From an uncultured Rickettsiales bacterium (lineage in GTDB: Bacteria; Pseudomonadota; Alphaproteobacteria; UBA8366), in contig CAJWTF010000135.1 in assembly GCA_913046825.1 (NCBI GenBank), positions 1 to 10,366 on the forward strand: 10,366 bases of DNA. The letters run 5' to 3'. Positions 1-6,360 of the stretch are shown here, one piece after another. The notes beneath the pieces were generated by a model. The model was not told where the DNA came from and ran no database searches. It worked only from the letters and a program-made list of their open reading frames with translations. Positions within the stretch are counted from its first letter, which is position 1. Every line of letters starts with the position of its first letter. The position numbers and the translations under genes are program-made.

Positions 1-26
1 TCCCGGCGGTAAAGTGGCCGACCGCT

Positions 27-212
27 ATGGCAATATTAGCGATAGGCCGATTTCCCAATTTTCATATAGGATTCACGCGTCGGCGTGTTGCGCGAGTAAA
101 TCTCTGCCGGGCTCTGGGTTTCCCCCAATATCACGAGGTTGATCAAATTGTCTGCGGTTATTCCCGGCGATATCGGCAGCTTCTGCTCCCACTCTTCGTT
201 ATAAACCATTAC
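27..212 (+). pseudogene. Decayed fragment of a PAS_5-like sensory domain, copy 1
   Basis: An open plus-strand frame whose central part reads LCRALGFPQYHEVDQIVCGY followed by SRRYRQLLLPL. The pattern of Tyr-His-Glu/Asp, a basic Arg-Arg-Tyr stretch and a final Leu-Leu-Leu-Pro-Leu resembles the end of the alphaproteobacterial PAS_5 family, where such a stretch leads into an S/A-x-D-G segment. Here the similarity stops right after LLLPL: the frame runs on into unrelated sequence and ends at 251. No convincing ribosome binding site precedes the ATG at 27, and the upstream part of a PAS fold is not recognisable in this frame. I read it as a truncated remnant. The family assignment is from memory of the pattern and is tentative. 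A short functional peptide cannot be excluded. Confidence 0.4.
129..194 (+). repeat. Diverged direct repeat, unit A
   Basis: Twenty-two codons that align without gaps to 290-355. Fourteen encoded residues are identical (Y, H, E, D, Q, V, C, G, R, Y, L, L, P, L) and several others are conservative (V/I, I/V, R/H, L/M). Many base differences fall in third or otherwise synonymous codon positions, so the two units diverged while being translated. The units are 161 bases apart, not a multiple of three, so they now lie in different frames. Confidence 0.7.
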
Positions 213-223
213 TCAAAATACCA

Positions 224-418
224 GTGGCCATGCATGCTCAATCTACAATGAACGAATATCTCCGATGCAAGGAGACGCGGCAGCCATTCTATCACGAGAT
301 TGATCAAGTCGTTTGCGGCGTCGTTCGGCATTACGTCCGATTGATGTTGCCGTTAGCCAATACCGATGGAAACGTCATTAAGATTGCTTATGGCGTTCGT
401 TTGCTCGAATCGTTTTAA
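224..418 (+). pseudogene. Decayed fragment of a PAS_5-like sensory domain, copy 2
   Basis: A plus-strand frame with possible starts GTG 224, ATG 230 and ATG 248, none with a clear Shine-Dalgarno sequence, ending in TAA at 418. It reads QPFYHEIDQVVCGVVRHYVR, then LMLPLANTDGNVIKIAYGVR and LLESF. The order basic stretch, Leu-x-Leu-Pro-Leu, Asp-Gly, then a hydrophobic beta strand is what the last third of a PAS_5 domain looks like, so this copy keeps the natural C-terminus that copy 1 has lost. At about 60 residues it is far shorter than a full PAS_5 protein (normally well over 120 residues). It runs convergently towards the dioxygenase gene, with 29 bases between the two stop codons. Probably a remnant. 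An intact small protein is the alternative. Confidence 0.42.
290..355 (+). repeat. Diverged direct repeat, unit B
   Basis: Partner of the unit at 129-194. It begins with the same nine bases TATCACGAG and ends in codons for LMLPL where unit A has LLLPL. Unlike unit A, it is followed by a natural-looking continuation (NTDGNVIKIAYGV) to the stop codon, so this is the better preserved 3' end of the ancestral gene. Confidence 0.7.
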
Positions 419-447
419 CAATTTAGTGTTGAGAATCCAGCGAATTC

Positions 448-1521
448 CTAGACCGGCTCTAGCGATGCGACGGGTGCGACGCCTGGCACCGTGACACCGC
501 GTGGGCGGCCGTGGGAATCGGGCTCGTATCGTTCGAAATAGACCTTGGGCAAGGGCCAACCTTCCGACACCGCGAACCATAATCTCAAAAGGTGCCGGCG
601 GCGTTCCAATTCGGGGAAATCCTCGTATTCGGTGCGGGCGTGTAGCGTCGTCAGGTTGTTCACGATTTGAATGTCACCCGGGTGGAAATCCATATCGAGG
701 CGGAATTCGTCGCTCTTAGCGAGCGCATCTATGAGGTCCATTGCATCAATCTGCGCATCGCTGAGTCGGGGAACTTCGTCGAAGCGCTGCGCAGATTCGA
801 CGAAGCGCCGGATATAGCACACCGTCGTCTTCCCTTGATGTGCGTTATAGACCGGTAATTGGTAGTATGGCTTCTTTCCAGCGGGAACTTCGTCCCGGCG
901 GTCGATGTAATACGGCTCGCGCAAAATGGCCGCCAGGTCCGGGCGGCGTTCCAGAATTTCGTTATGGATGGCCGATGCACTGGCGATCATGCTGAGACCG
1001 CCGGATTTCGCCGGACGTAAACATAATAGCGCGACCAGGTCTGAAGCGATATCCGTGTGCGGAATCAGGTTCGCCGACGATTGGTAGCCGCGGAAGTGCG
1101 GATCAGCCGCGTCGACGCCGATATCGGTGACATGCCCCAGTACATGGCCCTTGCGGTTCTGCATGATGGCATCGCCGAGATAACGGCCCATGCCCCAAAA
1201 CGCGAGGCCAATATCCTCTCGTGTCCAGCGTTCGACCGGAACACCTCGGATCAGTGCAAAGCCACGGCCGTCGACCAAATCTCGCCGGATCGCGGTGAGA
1301 ACAGGTTCCAGCGCCGGTATTGAGAAATCTTCCCTCCCGACATCGATGATCTCGAGATCGCGCGCCCGAACACTGGCGATGGCTTTCTCGAGTTCGGTGA
1401 CCTCGTCGCCGGTCAGCTCATGGATCCAATCACTGCGTGTCGCCATATCGCGACCGAGCCAGACGGTCTCGCCTGCAATCGGCGCCAAACCGTCATCTGA
1501 AGTTGTCGAGAGATCATTCAT
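448..1521 (-). CDS. TauD/TfdA-family Fe(II)/2-oxoglutarate dioxygenase
   Basis: A 357-residue non-haem iron oxygenase, expected to be cytosolic and to couple substrate hydroxylation to decarboxylation of 2-oxoglutarate. The facial triad is visible: HTD gives His155 and Asp157, and the distal His is His294 in NNLTTLHART. Arginines at 307-309 and 313 (ERRRHLLRLW) are suitable for binding the 2-oxoglutarate carboxylate. GFALIRGVPV (88-96) is the typical N-terminal strand of the fold, and length matches the TauD/TfdA/gamma-butyrobetaine hydroxylase clan. The start is supported by AGGA seven bases upstream of the ATG. It is the last gene of the catabolic cluster, 28 bases after the dehydratase stop, so co-transcription is likely. 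The substrate cannot be deduced; it looks more like the broad 'TauD/TfdA-like' oxygenases than like true taurine dioxygenase. No lesion is seen. Confidence 0.93.
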   Translation of the reverse strand: MNDLSTTSDDGLAPIAGETVWLGRDMATRSDWIHELTGDEVTELEKAIASVRARDLEIIDVGREDFSIPALEPVLTAIRRDLVDGRGFALIRGVPVERWTREDIGLAFWGMGRYLGDAIMQNRKGHVLGHVTDIGVDAADPHFRGYQSSANLIPHTDIASDLVALLCLRPAKSGGLSMIASASAIHNEILERRPDLAAILREPYYIDRRDEVPAGKKPYYQLPVYNAHQGKTTVCYIRRFVESAQRFDEVPRLSDAQIDAMDLIDALAKSDEFRLDMDFHPGDIQIVNNLTTLHARTEYEDFPELERRRHLLRLWFAVSEGWPLPKVYFERYEPDSHGRPRGVTVPGVAPVASLEPV

Positions 1522-1549
1522 GACATCATCCTATCATACTGGTGTTCGG

Positions 1550-2470
1550 TCACCTACCCCAACGAAGTGCCATCACGTCGAGTGAGCGGGCGAGTTCCAA
1601 CAAGCCCTTGCGGGTTTCCGGGTGTAGGGGCTCCAAGGGATGACGCACGGCGTCGCTCGTGATGACGCCACCTTCCATCATCACGGTCTTCGCAGCGCGT
1701 AGTCCGCATTGGCGGTTCTCGTAATTGATAAGCGGCAGAATACGGGCATATTGCGTGGCCGCCTTGTCGCGGTCTCCGGCGCGGTGGTGTTCGATCACCG
1801 GTTTGATCAACTCCGGGAGTAGCGCGCTCGACATGCTGCCGGTTGCACCCGCATCGAGATCGGGCATCAATGTAATTGATTCCTCGCCGTCGAGCGGCCC
1901 CTCGATGGCGTCGCTCGCCGTTTCGATCAACGCTCGGATCTTTGCGGCCGTGCCGGGCGTCTCGATTTTGAAATAAGCAAGCTGTGGGATCGCCTGGGCA
2001 AGTTCCGCCAGCAGTCGGACGGAAAGCGTCACCCCGCTCAAGGGCGCGTCCTGGACCATGATCGGAATGTCGATGGCGTCTGCGAGCTGTTCGAAATGCT
2101 CCCGAATGCCGGTCTCGTCCGCTTTCAAGGCTGTGCCGTGATAGGGCGGCATGATCATGATCATTGCCGCACCGGCATCTTCTGCGCGTCTGGCGCGTTC
2201 GACTGCAATCCGCGTGCTGAAATGGCTGCAGGTCACAATGATCGGGATACGCCCCGCGATATGGTCGAGACAGATCGTGAGCAGCGAATCACGTTCCTCA
2301 TCGGTCAGCAGGAACTGCTCCGAAAAATTTGCCAGAATACAGGCCCCGTCCGCCCTTTGGTCAACGATGCAGTCGAGGGCGCGGCGCTGGCTATCGAGGT
2401 CGAGGTCACCGGTCTCGGAAAAAGTCGTCGGCACGACGGGCAAGATGCCGGAATAAATGGTCTTGGTCAT
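1550..2470 (-). CDS. DapA/NAL-superfamily lyase, L-2-keto-3-deoxyarabonate dehydratase-like
   Basis: A 306-residue (beta/alpha)8 class I Schiff-base enzyme. Lys168 in QLAYFKIETPG is the expected imine-forming lysine, and Tyr110 in MPPYHG sits where DapA-family enzymes have their catalytic tyrosine. The combination MPPYHG, IPIMVQDAPLSG (135-146), AYFKIETPG, DAIEGPLDGEES and DAGATGSMSS matches the pattern I recall for L-2-keto-3-deoxyarabonate dehydratase, which turns L-KDA into 2-oxoglutarate semialdehyde. It matches dihydrodipicolinate synthase less well. Length is normal for the superfamily. None of the other L-arabinose pathway enzymes lies beside it, so the true substrate may be another 2-keto-3-deoxy acid, and aldolase instead of dehydratase activity is possible. 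A REP-like palindrome lies just upstream of its start. The start ATG follows a weak purine-rich sequence (AGAGAATTGAAG). Confidence 0.88.
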   Translation of the reverse strand: MTKTIYSGILPVVPTTFSETGDLDLDSQRRALDCIVDQRADGACILANFSEQFLLTDEERDSLLTICLDHIAGRIPIIVTCSHFSTRIAVERARRAEDAGAAMIMIMPPYHGTALKADETGIREHFEQLADAIDIPIMVQDAPLSGVTLSVRLLAELAQAIPQLAYFKIETPGTAAKIRALIETASDAIEGPLDGEESITLMPDLDAGATGSMSSALLPELIKPVIEHHRAGDRDKAATQYARILPLINYENRQCGLRAAKTVMMEGGVITSDAVRHPLEPLHPETRKGLLELARSLDVMALRWGR

Positions 2471-2495
2471 ATTCGCTTCAATTCTCTTTCATGTG

Positions 2496-2523
2496 CTCAT
2501 ACTTCGACAAGCTCAGTATGAGG
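2496..2523. repeat. REP-like palindrome 1
   Basis: An intergenic inverted repeat with perfect 8-base arms CTCATACT and AGTATGAG around TCGACAAGCTC. It contains the core TTCGACAAGCTCAG shared with the two elements near 3533-3611, while the arms differ but stay self-complementary. That compensatory pattern is typical of REP elements. It lies in the gap between the hydroxyacid dehydrogenase and the dehydratase genes, where it could form a hairpin in the transcript. Confidence 0.85.
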
Positions 2524-2593
2524 TCTCTACCTTGTGCGAACAAATGTCGCCGCCCTAACTCCGCCGAAAGGTGAAGATGAGGGCAATCGATTG

Positions 2594-3517
2594 TCACAAC
2601 GTTTGGATATCATGCTGCAATATTTCTAGCCCGCGGCGCATTAGCCTGTCGGCGGAGTCGGGTGTTTTCCAGGCAGCGTGCGCCGCCAACGTGACGTTCT
2701 CAAGACGGCAGAGCGGCGAGCTCGCATCCAGCGGTTCTTCCGTGAAAACATCCAGGGCCGCGTGCCCCAACGGGCCATCGATGAGGGCGGTCACCAGCGC
2801 CGCATCGTCTACTACGCCGCCACGCGCGGTATTCACCAGAATCGCCCCCGGCTTGACTGATTGCAGCAGCGGAGCGCCAATCATCTCATGGGTTTCTTCC
2901 GCATACGCAATATGGAGCGAAATCGCGTCGGCCTCGCAGAACAATTGTTCCAGCGGTACTTCCCGGCACGGCAAGGTGGGGTCGACACCGCTGCGGTTCC
3001 AGGCCAAGCAGTTCATGCCGAAACCACTCGCCATGCGGCAAAGTTTGGCGCCCACGGCGCCGGTGCCGACAATGCCCAACGTCTTACCCGCCAGCTCAAT
3101 CCCTTCGAAGGAGCGCCACGTGCCGCCGCGAATTTCGCGATCCATCTGCGCCAATCCCCGTGCTCCCGCCATCAACAGGGCGAAGGCATGCTCGGCTATA
3201 CTGCGATCGCCGTATCCCGCTACGTTCCGCACGGCGATGCCCAACGCGCCGCCCGCTGCCGAGTCCACGTAATTGGCGACACCTGTGCCGAGAAAGACGA
3301 CGGTGCGCAGTGTCTCCGCGCTCGCCTTCAGTAGGTCCGGTGTAATGATCGTATGCCCGTTCATTACCCCTTTATAGCCGTTCACGATTTCTGGCAGATC
3401 TGACTGGTCCGGATCGCCCATATGCAGATCAATCCCTTCCGTCAGCGCACTCGGATACGTTGCCATCAGATCGCGCATATTTTTGGCGCAGTCGATATAG
3501 ATGGAATGCCCGGTCAT
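2594..3517 (-). CDS. D-isomer-specific 2-hydroxyacid dehydrogenase
   Basis: A 307-residue NAD(P)-dependent oxidoreductase that interconverts a 2-hydroxy acid and a 2-keto acid in the cytosol. The Rossmann motif is GTGAVG (151-156), introduced by LAGKTLGIV. The catalytic set is complete: Arg232 in NTARGGVVDD, Glu261 in DVFTEEP, and His280 in LAAHAAW (His followed by A-A-W in place of the more common I-A-W). After the second beta strand there is NRS (174-176) and not an acidic residue, which suggests preference for NADP(H); this is inference. I chose ATG 3517, which has GGAG nine bases upstream. The frame stays open to 3577, but those 20 extra codons are translated from a REP-like palindrome (LTLSLSKGE) and are not real protein. 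Glyoxylate/hydroxypyruvate reductase-like activity is possible. The substrate is unknown. Confidence 0.92.
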   Translation of the reverse strand: MTGHSIYIDCAKNMRDLMATYPSALTEGIDLHMGDPDQSDLPEIVNGYKGVMNGHTIITPDLLKASAETLRTVVFLGTGVANYVDSAAGGALGIAVRNVAGYGDRSIAEHAFALLMAGARGLAQMDREIRGGTWRSFEGIELAGKTLGIVGTGAVGAKLCRMASGFGMNCLAWNRSGVDPTLPCREVPLEQLFCEADAISLHIAYAEETHEMIGAPLLQSVKPGAILVNTARGGVVDDAALVTALIDGPLGHAALDVFTEEPLDASSPLCRLENVTLAAHAAWKTPDSADRLMRRGLEILQHDIQTL

Positions 3518-3532
3518 CGAAGATATCTCCCG

Positions 3533-3560
3533 CTCACCCTTCGACAGGCTCAGGGTGAGG
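3533..3560. repeat. REP-like palindrome 2
   Basis: Inverted repeat with 8-base arms CTCACCCT and AGGGTGAG and the core TTCGACAGGCTCAG, one base different from element 1. It lies directly upstream of the hydroxyacid dehydrogenase ribosome binding site and in the same orientation as element 1. Confidence 0.88.
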
Positions 3561-3586
3561 TCTAAAGAATGTTGCACTTAACAATA

Positions 3587-3611
3587 TCATCCTGAGCTTG
3601 TCGAAGGATGA
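3587..3611. repeat. REP-like palindrome 3, inverted relative to element 2
   Basis: Inverted repeat with arms TCATCCT and AGGATGA and core CTGAGCTTGTCGAA, the reverse complement of the element 1 core. With element 2, 26 bases away, it makes a head-to-head pair whose 16-base segments CTTCGACAGGCTCAGG and CCTGAGCTTGTCGAAG can base-pair with one mismatch, a REPIN-like arrangement. It fills the gap between the ligase stop and the dehydrogenase start. Confidence 0.88.
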
Positions 3612-3620
3612 ACCCGCGCT

Positions 3621-5120
3621 CTACCCCGCCAGCCGTTTCGTTGCGTCCGCCGCCAGGGTCTTGCGGTCTAGTTTGTTGGTGCTGGCGAGCGGCAAGTCGT
3701 TGAGCAGCCAGACGTGGCGGGGATGCTGATAGGCGGGGCCGCCCGCGAGGGCATGTTGCTTGACCGTGTCCGCGTCCAAGTTCTCTCCGTCCGCCGTGAC
3801 CACGAAGGCGACTGGCATCGCGCCGCGGACTTCATCCTCGACCGGCACCACGCAGGCTTGTTTGATGGCGGGGTGGCTTTCCAATAGTTTCTCGACTTCG
3901 ACCGGGAAAACGTTTTCGCCGTTGCAGACGAACATGTCGTCGACGCGGTCGACGAAATAATGAAATCCCTGAGCGTCGCGCCGCAGGATGTCGCCGGTCT
4001 TATAGTATCCGTCCTCAGTAATCACTTCGGCGGTTTTGGCCGGTAGCTTGTGATACCCCGGCATGAGCGCTGGACAGTCCATCTGTAACTCGCCTTGGTT
4101 TGCATCCAAATTGTCGCCGTCGACCAGGCGCACCCGTACTTCCGGGACGGGGTGGCCGAGAGAGAGGTCGGGTGTCGGCAAGCCGTCCGGATGGCCGGCG
4201 AAACAGACCGGCCCAGCTTCCGTCGTGCCGTAGCCGTAGGAAATGGAGACGTCGTCGAATATTTTGCGGATGTCGTCGAACAGGCGCTGCGTCGCGGGGG
4301 CCGAGCCCATGCGCACGATCTTGACCGAGGAGAGATCGGTCGCCTCGACCAGCGCCGTTTCCTTCGTTACCAGCGCCATCATCGTCGGCACTGAGGTCAG
4401 CCAAGTGCAGCGGAATTTCTCGATCGCTTTGACGTAACTCTCGGTCGTGAATTGCGGCAGCAGCACGATGGTGGCATGGCCGAGCAAGGCGGCCTTGGCG
4501 ATGGCGAGTGCATTCATGTGATAAAGCGGCGCGGCGACCAGTAATCGGTGCGCCTCGATGCCGCCGCCCTTTGAGCGCATTTCGATGACCCAGAGATGCC
4601 CGTAATGGGTAAGCGGCACCCCCTTCGGTTTACCGGTCGAGCCCGACGTGTAGAGAAACATGGCGACCTTGTCTTGGCCGCATGTGACGATTTCAAACTC
4701 GCCCGGATCGAGGAAGTCTTGGAAATCATTATCGAATTGGACGATGGGCAATCCGTCCGGCACCGCATCACGTCGGACGGCGTCGGTGAAGACGATCTTG
4801 GCGTCGCAATCTTCCAAGATGTAGGCAATGGTTTCCTTAGGGAACCGCCAGTTGACCGGGACGGAAATCATCCCGGCCCGCATGGTGCCGAAATATGTCA
4901 CCAGATAGTCGGCGCTGTTGGCCGCCAGGATGGCGATCCGGTCGCCGCGCTGGAACCCCTTAGCCACTAAGGCACGAGCGACGGCATTGGTGCGTCGGTC
5001 GATGTCGCCATGGGTCAGTTCAACGGGATTGTTGAAATTCGATGCGTCGATTAATGCGATCTTATCGAGGTCTTTGCTGCGATCCGTCAGATCGCCGAGA
5101 TTGCCTGTCGCTGGGAGCAT
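3621..5120 (-). CDS. Class I adenylate-forming acyl-CoA ligase (AMP-dependent synthetase)
   Basis: A 499-residue ANL-superfamily enzyme that activates a carboxylic acid with ATP to an acyl-adenylate and passes it to CoA. Motifs in order: P-loop YTSGSTGKPKG (157-167), adenine-binding YGYGTTEAGP (295-304), YKTGD with the ribose-binding Asp377, hinge-region DRVDDMFVCNGENVFPVEVE (391-410), and the C-terminal catalytic Lys483 in ASTNKLDRKTL. All key residues are present and length is typical of fatty-acid/aryl-CoA ligases (about 500-550). It is the first gene of the catabolic cluster; 89 bases separate it from the decayed gene upstream. No strong Shine-Dalgarno sequence precedes ATG 5120, only AGAAG further upstream, so the start is moderately certain. 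Acid specificity cannot be inferred. A small aliphatic or hydroxylated acid is plausible from the neighbours. Confidence 0.93.
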   Translation of the reverse strand: MLPATGNLGDLTDRSKDLDKIALIDASNFNNPVELTHGDIDRRTNAVARALVAKGFQRGDRIAILAANSADYLVTYFGTMRAGMISVPVNWRFPKETIAYILEDCDAKIVFTDAVRRDAVPDGLPIVQFDNDFQDFLDPGEFEIVTCGQDKVAMFLYTSGSTGKPKGVPLTHYGHLWVIEMRSKGGGIEAHRLLVAAPLYHMNALAIAKAALLGHATIVLLPQFTTESYVKAIEKFRCTWLTSVPTMMALVTKETALVEATDLSSVKIVRMGSAPATQRLFDDIRKIFDDVSISYGYGTTEAGPVCFAGHPDGLPTPDLSLGHPVPEVRVRLVDGDNLDANQGELQMDCPALMPGYHKLPAKTAEVITEDGYYKTGDILRRDAQGFHYFVDRVDDMFVCNGENVFPVEVEKLLESHPAIKQACVVPVEDEVRGAMPVAFVVTADGENLDADTVKQHALAGGPAYQHPRHVWLLNDLPLASTNKLDRKTLAADATKRLAG

Positions 5121-5209
5121 GTTGGTAGGTTCGCTTCTTGTGTTTTGGGATTTTGCCGACTTTCAGTCATATAGACGGAGTGGCCGGTGTTGAAAACGGC
5201 TTACCCGTT

Positions 5210-5825
5210 CTAGACACCATCGATGCGGATACGCCGCATCGCGAGACTGCCGCTGCCGACCCGCAAAAGGAACCCATCAAAAAGATCCCGGAAGCCCCGG
5301 TCGACTGCGCGAATCATCGGTTTGTCGTCGATGCTGACATGCATTTCGCCTGATCGTGCCCGTGTCCAAGTCAGGCGTACAGGTTTTTCAGTGTCGAGGC
5401 GAAAGTCGGATTCAACGTCATCGACGATAGAGGCTCCTCCTCGTCCATTCACGCGGAGGAGGCGCAGTTTAGAGTGGTTCTCTGCCTCGCGACTGGCGAT
5501 GACCAGCCGGTAACCGGCGCCGTTTTTCCCTTGATAGACGCCTAGCGCAAATCGCGTGAGGTCGGTTTCGGAAAACGGGCGTGCCGTCAAAGCGGAGGTC
5601 TTTTAAAAACCACGGGTCGGCGAGGCGTTTGCGCTCTCCCTTATACAGCAGCTTGTTCATCGCCTTCGTTAACTCGCCGAGGCGAGTGTCATTATCTGTG
5701 TTCGGGGATTGCTGGTGATCGGGGCGGTCCGGATTTTTCCAAGATTGCGCCTGCGCATTGCCGACAGCAAAGGCCCGACTCAGAGGTATAAACGTGACTA
5801 AGCGAATGCTAGACCTTCCCAGTTC
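5210..5825 (-). pseudogene. Frameshifted gene for a probably exported protein with a possible LamG-like beta domain
   Basis: Two minus-strand frames must be joined to give one protein. The upstream frame (open from 5825 to 5469) reads VTFIPLSRAFAVGNAQAQ, a signal-peptide-like end, then a polar linker and MNKLLYKGERKRLADPWFLK-DLRFDG. The downstream frame, open from about 5602 to its stop at 5210, reads FSETDLTRFALGVYQGKNGA and ends SGSLAMRRIRIDGV. The shift lies between about 5570 and 5605, next to a TTTTTAAAA run. The upstream frame has no ATG, GTG or TTG between its preceding stop (5826-5828) and the ATG at 5660, so the original start is also lost. The downstream part alternates short beta-like segments (GYRLVIASRE, KLRLLRVNG, KPVRLTWTRA, MHVSIDDKPM), suggesting a concanavalin/LamG-like sandwich. 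I do not recognise the family. A single sequencing error could explain the central shift but not the missing start. Confidence 0.6.
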
Positions 5826-5886
5826 CTAAACCAGACCACGATAGGGACATTCAGTCTTGTTGTCTCGAAGTCGCGACACCGTCGCA

Positions 5887-6222
5887 CTATTTACTCATGA
5901 GAATGTCGTTGGCCTTTTTCTCGCTGCTCTTTCTGATCGCAGCGGTGGGTTTGGCGGGTGTAAGATTGATGATTTCGACGCGCCGGTTAGCGCTACTGTA
6001 GGCATTGAGCGGATCTTTTAAGGCGTCTTCACCTTTACCGGTGGCGGTGAGATGGCTTCGTTTGACGCCGAGCGGGTTGGCGAGATAAGCGACAACGGCG
6101 CGGGCTCGGCGTTCCGATAACTTTTGATTGTAAGCCCGCTTACCGGACGCATCGGTGTGCCCTGTTACTTCGAAACGCGAGGCGGCAAGTTCCCCGTAGG
6201 TGCGCGTCGAAAGGCGTCGTTC
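5887..6222 (-). pseudogene. OmpA-family peptidoglycan-binding domain, 5'-truncated remnant
   Basis: The sequence encodes the second half of an OmpA C-terminal domain: ASRFEVTGHTDASGKRAYNQ, then KLSERRARAVVAYL, TATGKGEDAL and NRRVEIINL, with a basic tail ending NDILMSK. The Asp of GHTD and the second Arg of LSERRA, which contact diaminopimelate in this family, are present. The first half of the domain (the usual F-x-F/Y-D strand and first helix) is missing. The frame remains open upstream to 6573, but that stretch reads across antisense signal-peptide sequence (6260-6340) and is not native protein. In this family an N-terminal signal peptide delivers the protein to the periplasm; here that part has been lost or flipped. 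I treat the 228-residue open frame as fortuitous. A chimeric protein that is still expressed cannot be excluded. Confidence 0.68.
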
Positions 6223-6247
6223 TATAGGTGGTGCGAGAATAAAGCAA

Positions 6248-6253
6248 AGAGGA
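6248..6253 (+). promoter_or_regulatory. Strong ribosome binding site before an orphan signal peptide
   Basis: AGAGGA, six bases upstream of ATG 6260 on the plus strand. It shows that the short plus-strand frame is a genuine gene start and not a chance reading of the antisense strand. Confidence 0.65.
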
Positions 6254-6259
6254 TTGCAT

Positions 6260-6340
6260 ATGAAGCGATTGGGCAGCGTCTTGGCGGTGCCGCTTCTTTT
6301 AGCGTTTGGATGGTTGGAGCCTGCTTTCGCGGATGACTGA
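6260..6340 (+). pseudogene. Orphan signal-peptide start, opposite in strand to its neighbours
   Basis: Twenty-six codons reading MKRLGSVLAVPLLLAFGW then LEPAFADD and TGA. This is a textbook Sec signal peptide: a Lys-Arg N-region, a Leu/Ala/Val hydrophobic core, and an Ala-x-Ala cleavage site (AFA before DD). It stops two residues after the predicted cleavage site, and no plus-strand frame continues it. It lies on the plus strand between two minus-strand coding remnants, the OmpA-domain half (5887-6222) and an acidic leader (6361-6535). The simplest reading is that the 5' end of the OmpA-family gene was inverted, with loss of the sequence between the signal peptide and the OmpA domain. A real 26-residue secreted peptide is less likely. 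Confidence 0.62.
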
Positions 6341-6360
6341 TGTTCCCGAGGCGAAGGCCT

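Noticed and set aside
448..462. Small perfect dyad CTAGA-CCGGC-TCTAG over the dioxygenase stop codon
   Set aside because: A five-base stem with no following T-run; it may be chance and is not enough to call a terminator.
1190..1585. Plus-strand frames antisense to the catabolic genes, such as 1190-1585, 2571-3272 and 2861-3334
   Set aside because: They are low-complexity Ser/Arg/Ala-rich shadows of clearly recognised minus-strand enzymes, without family motifs.
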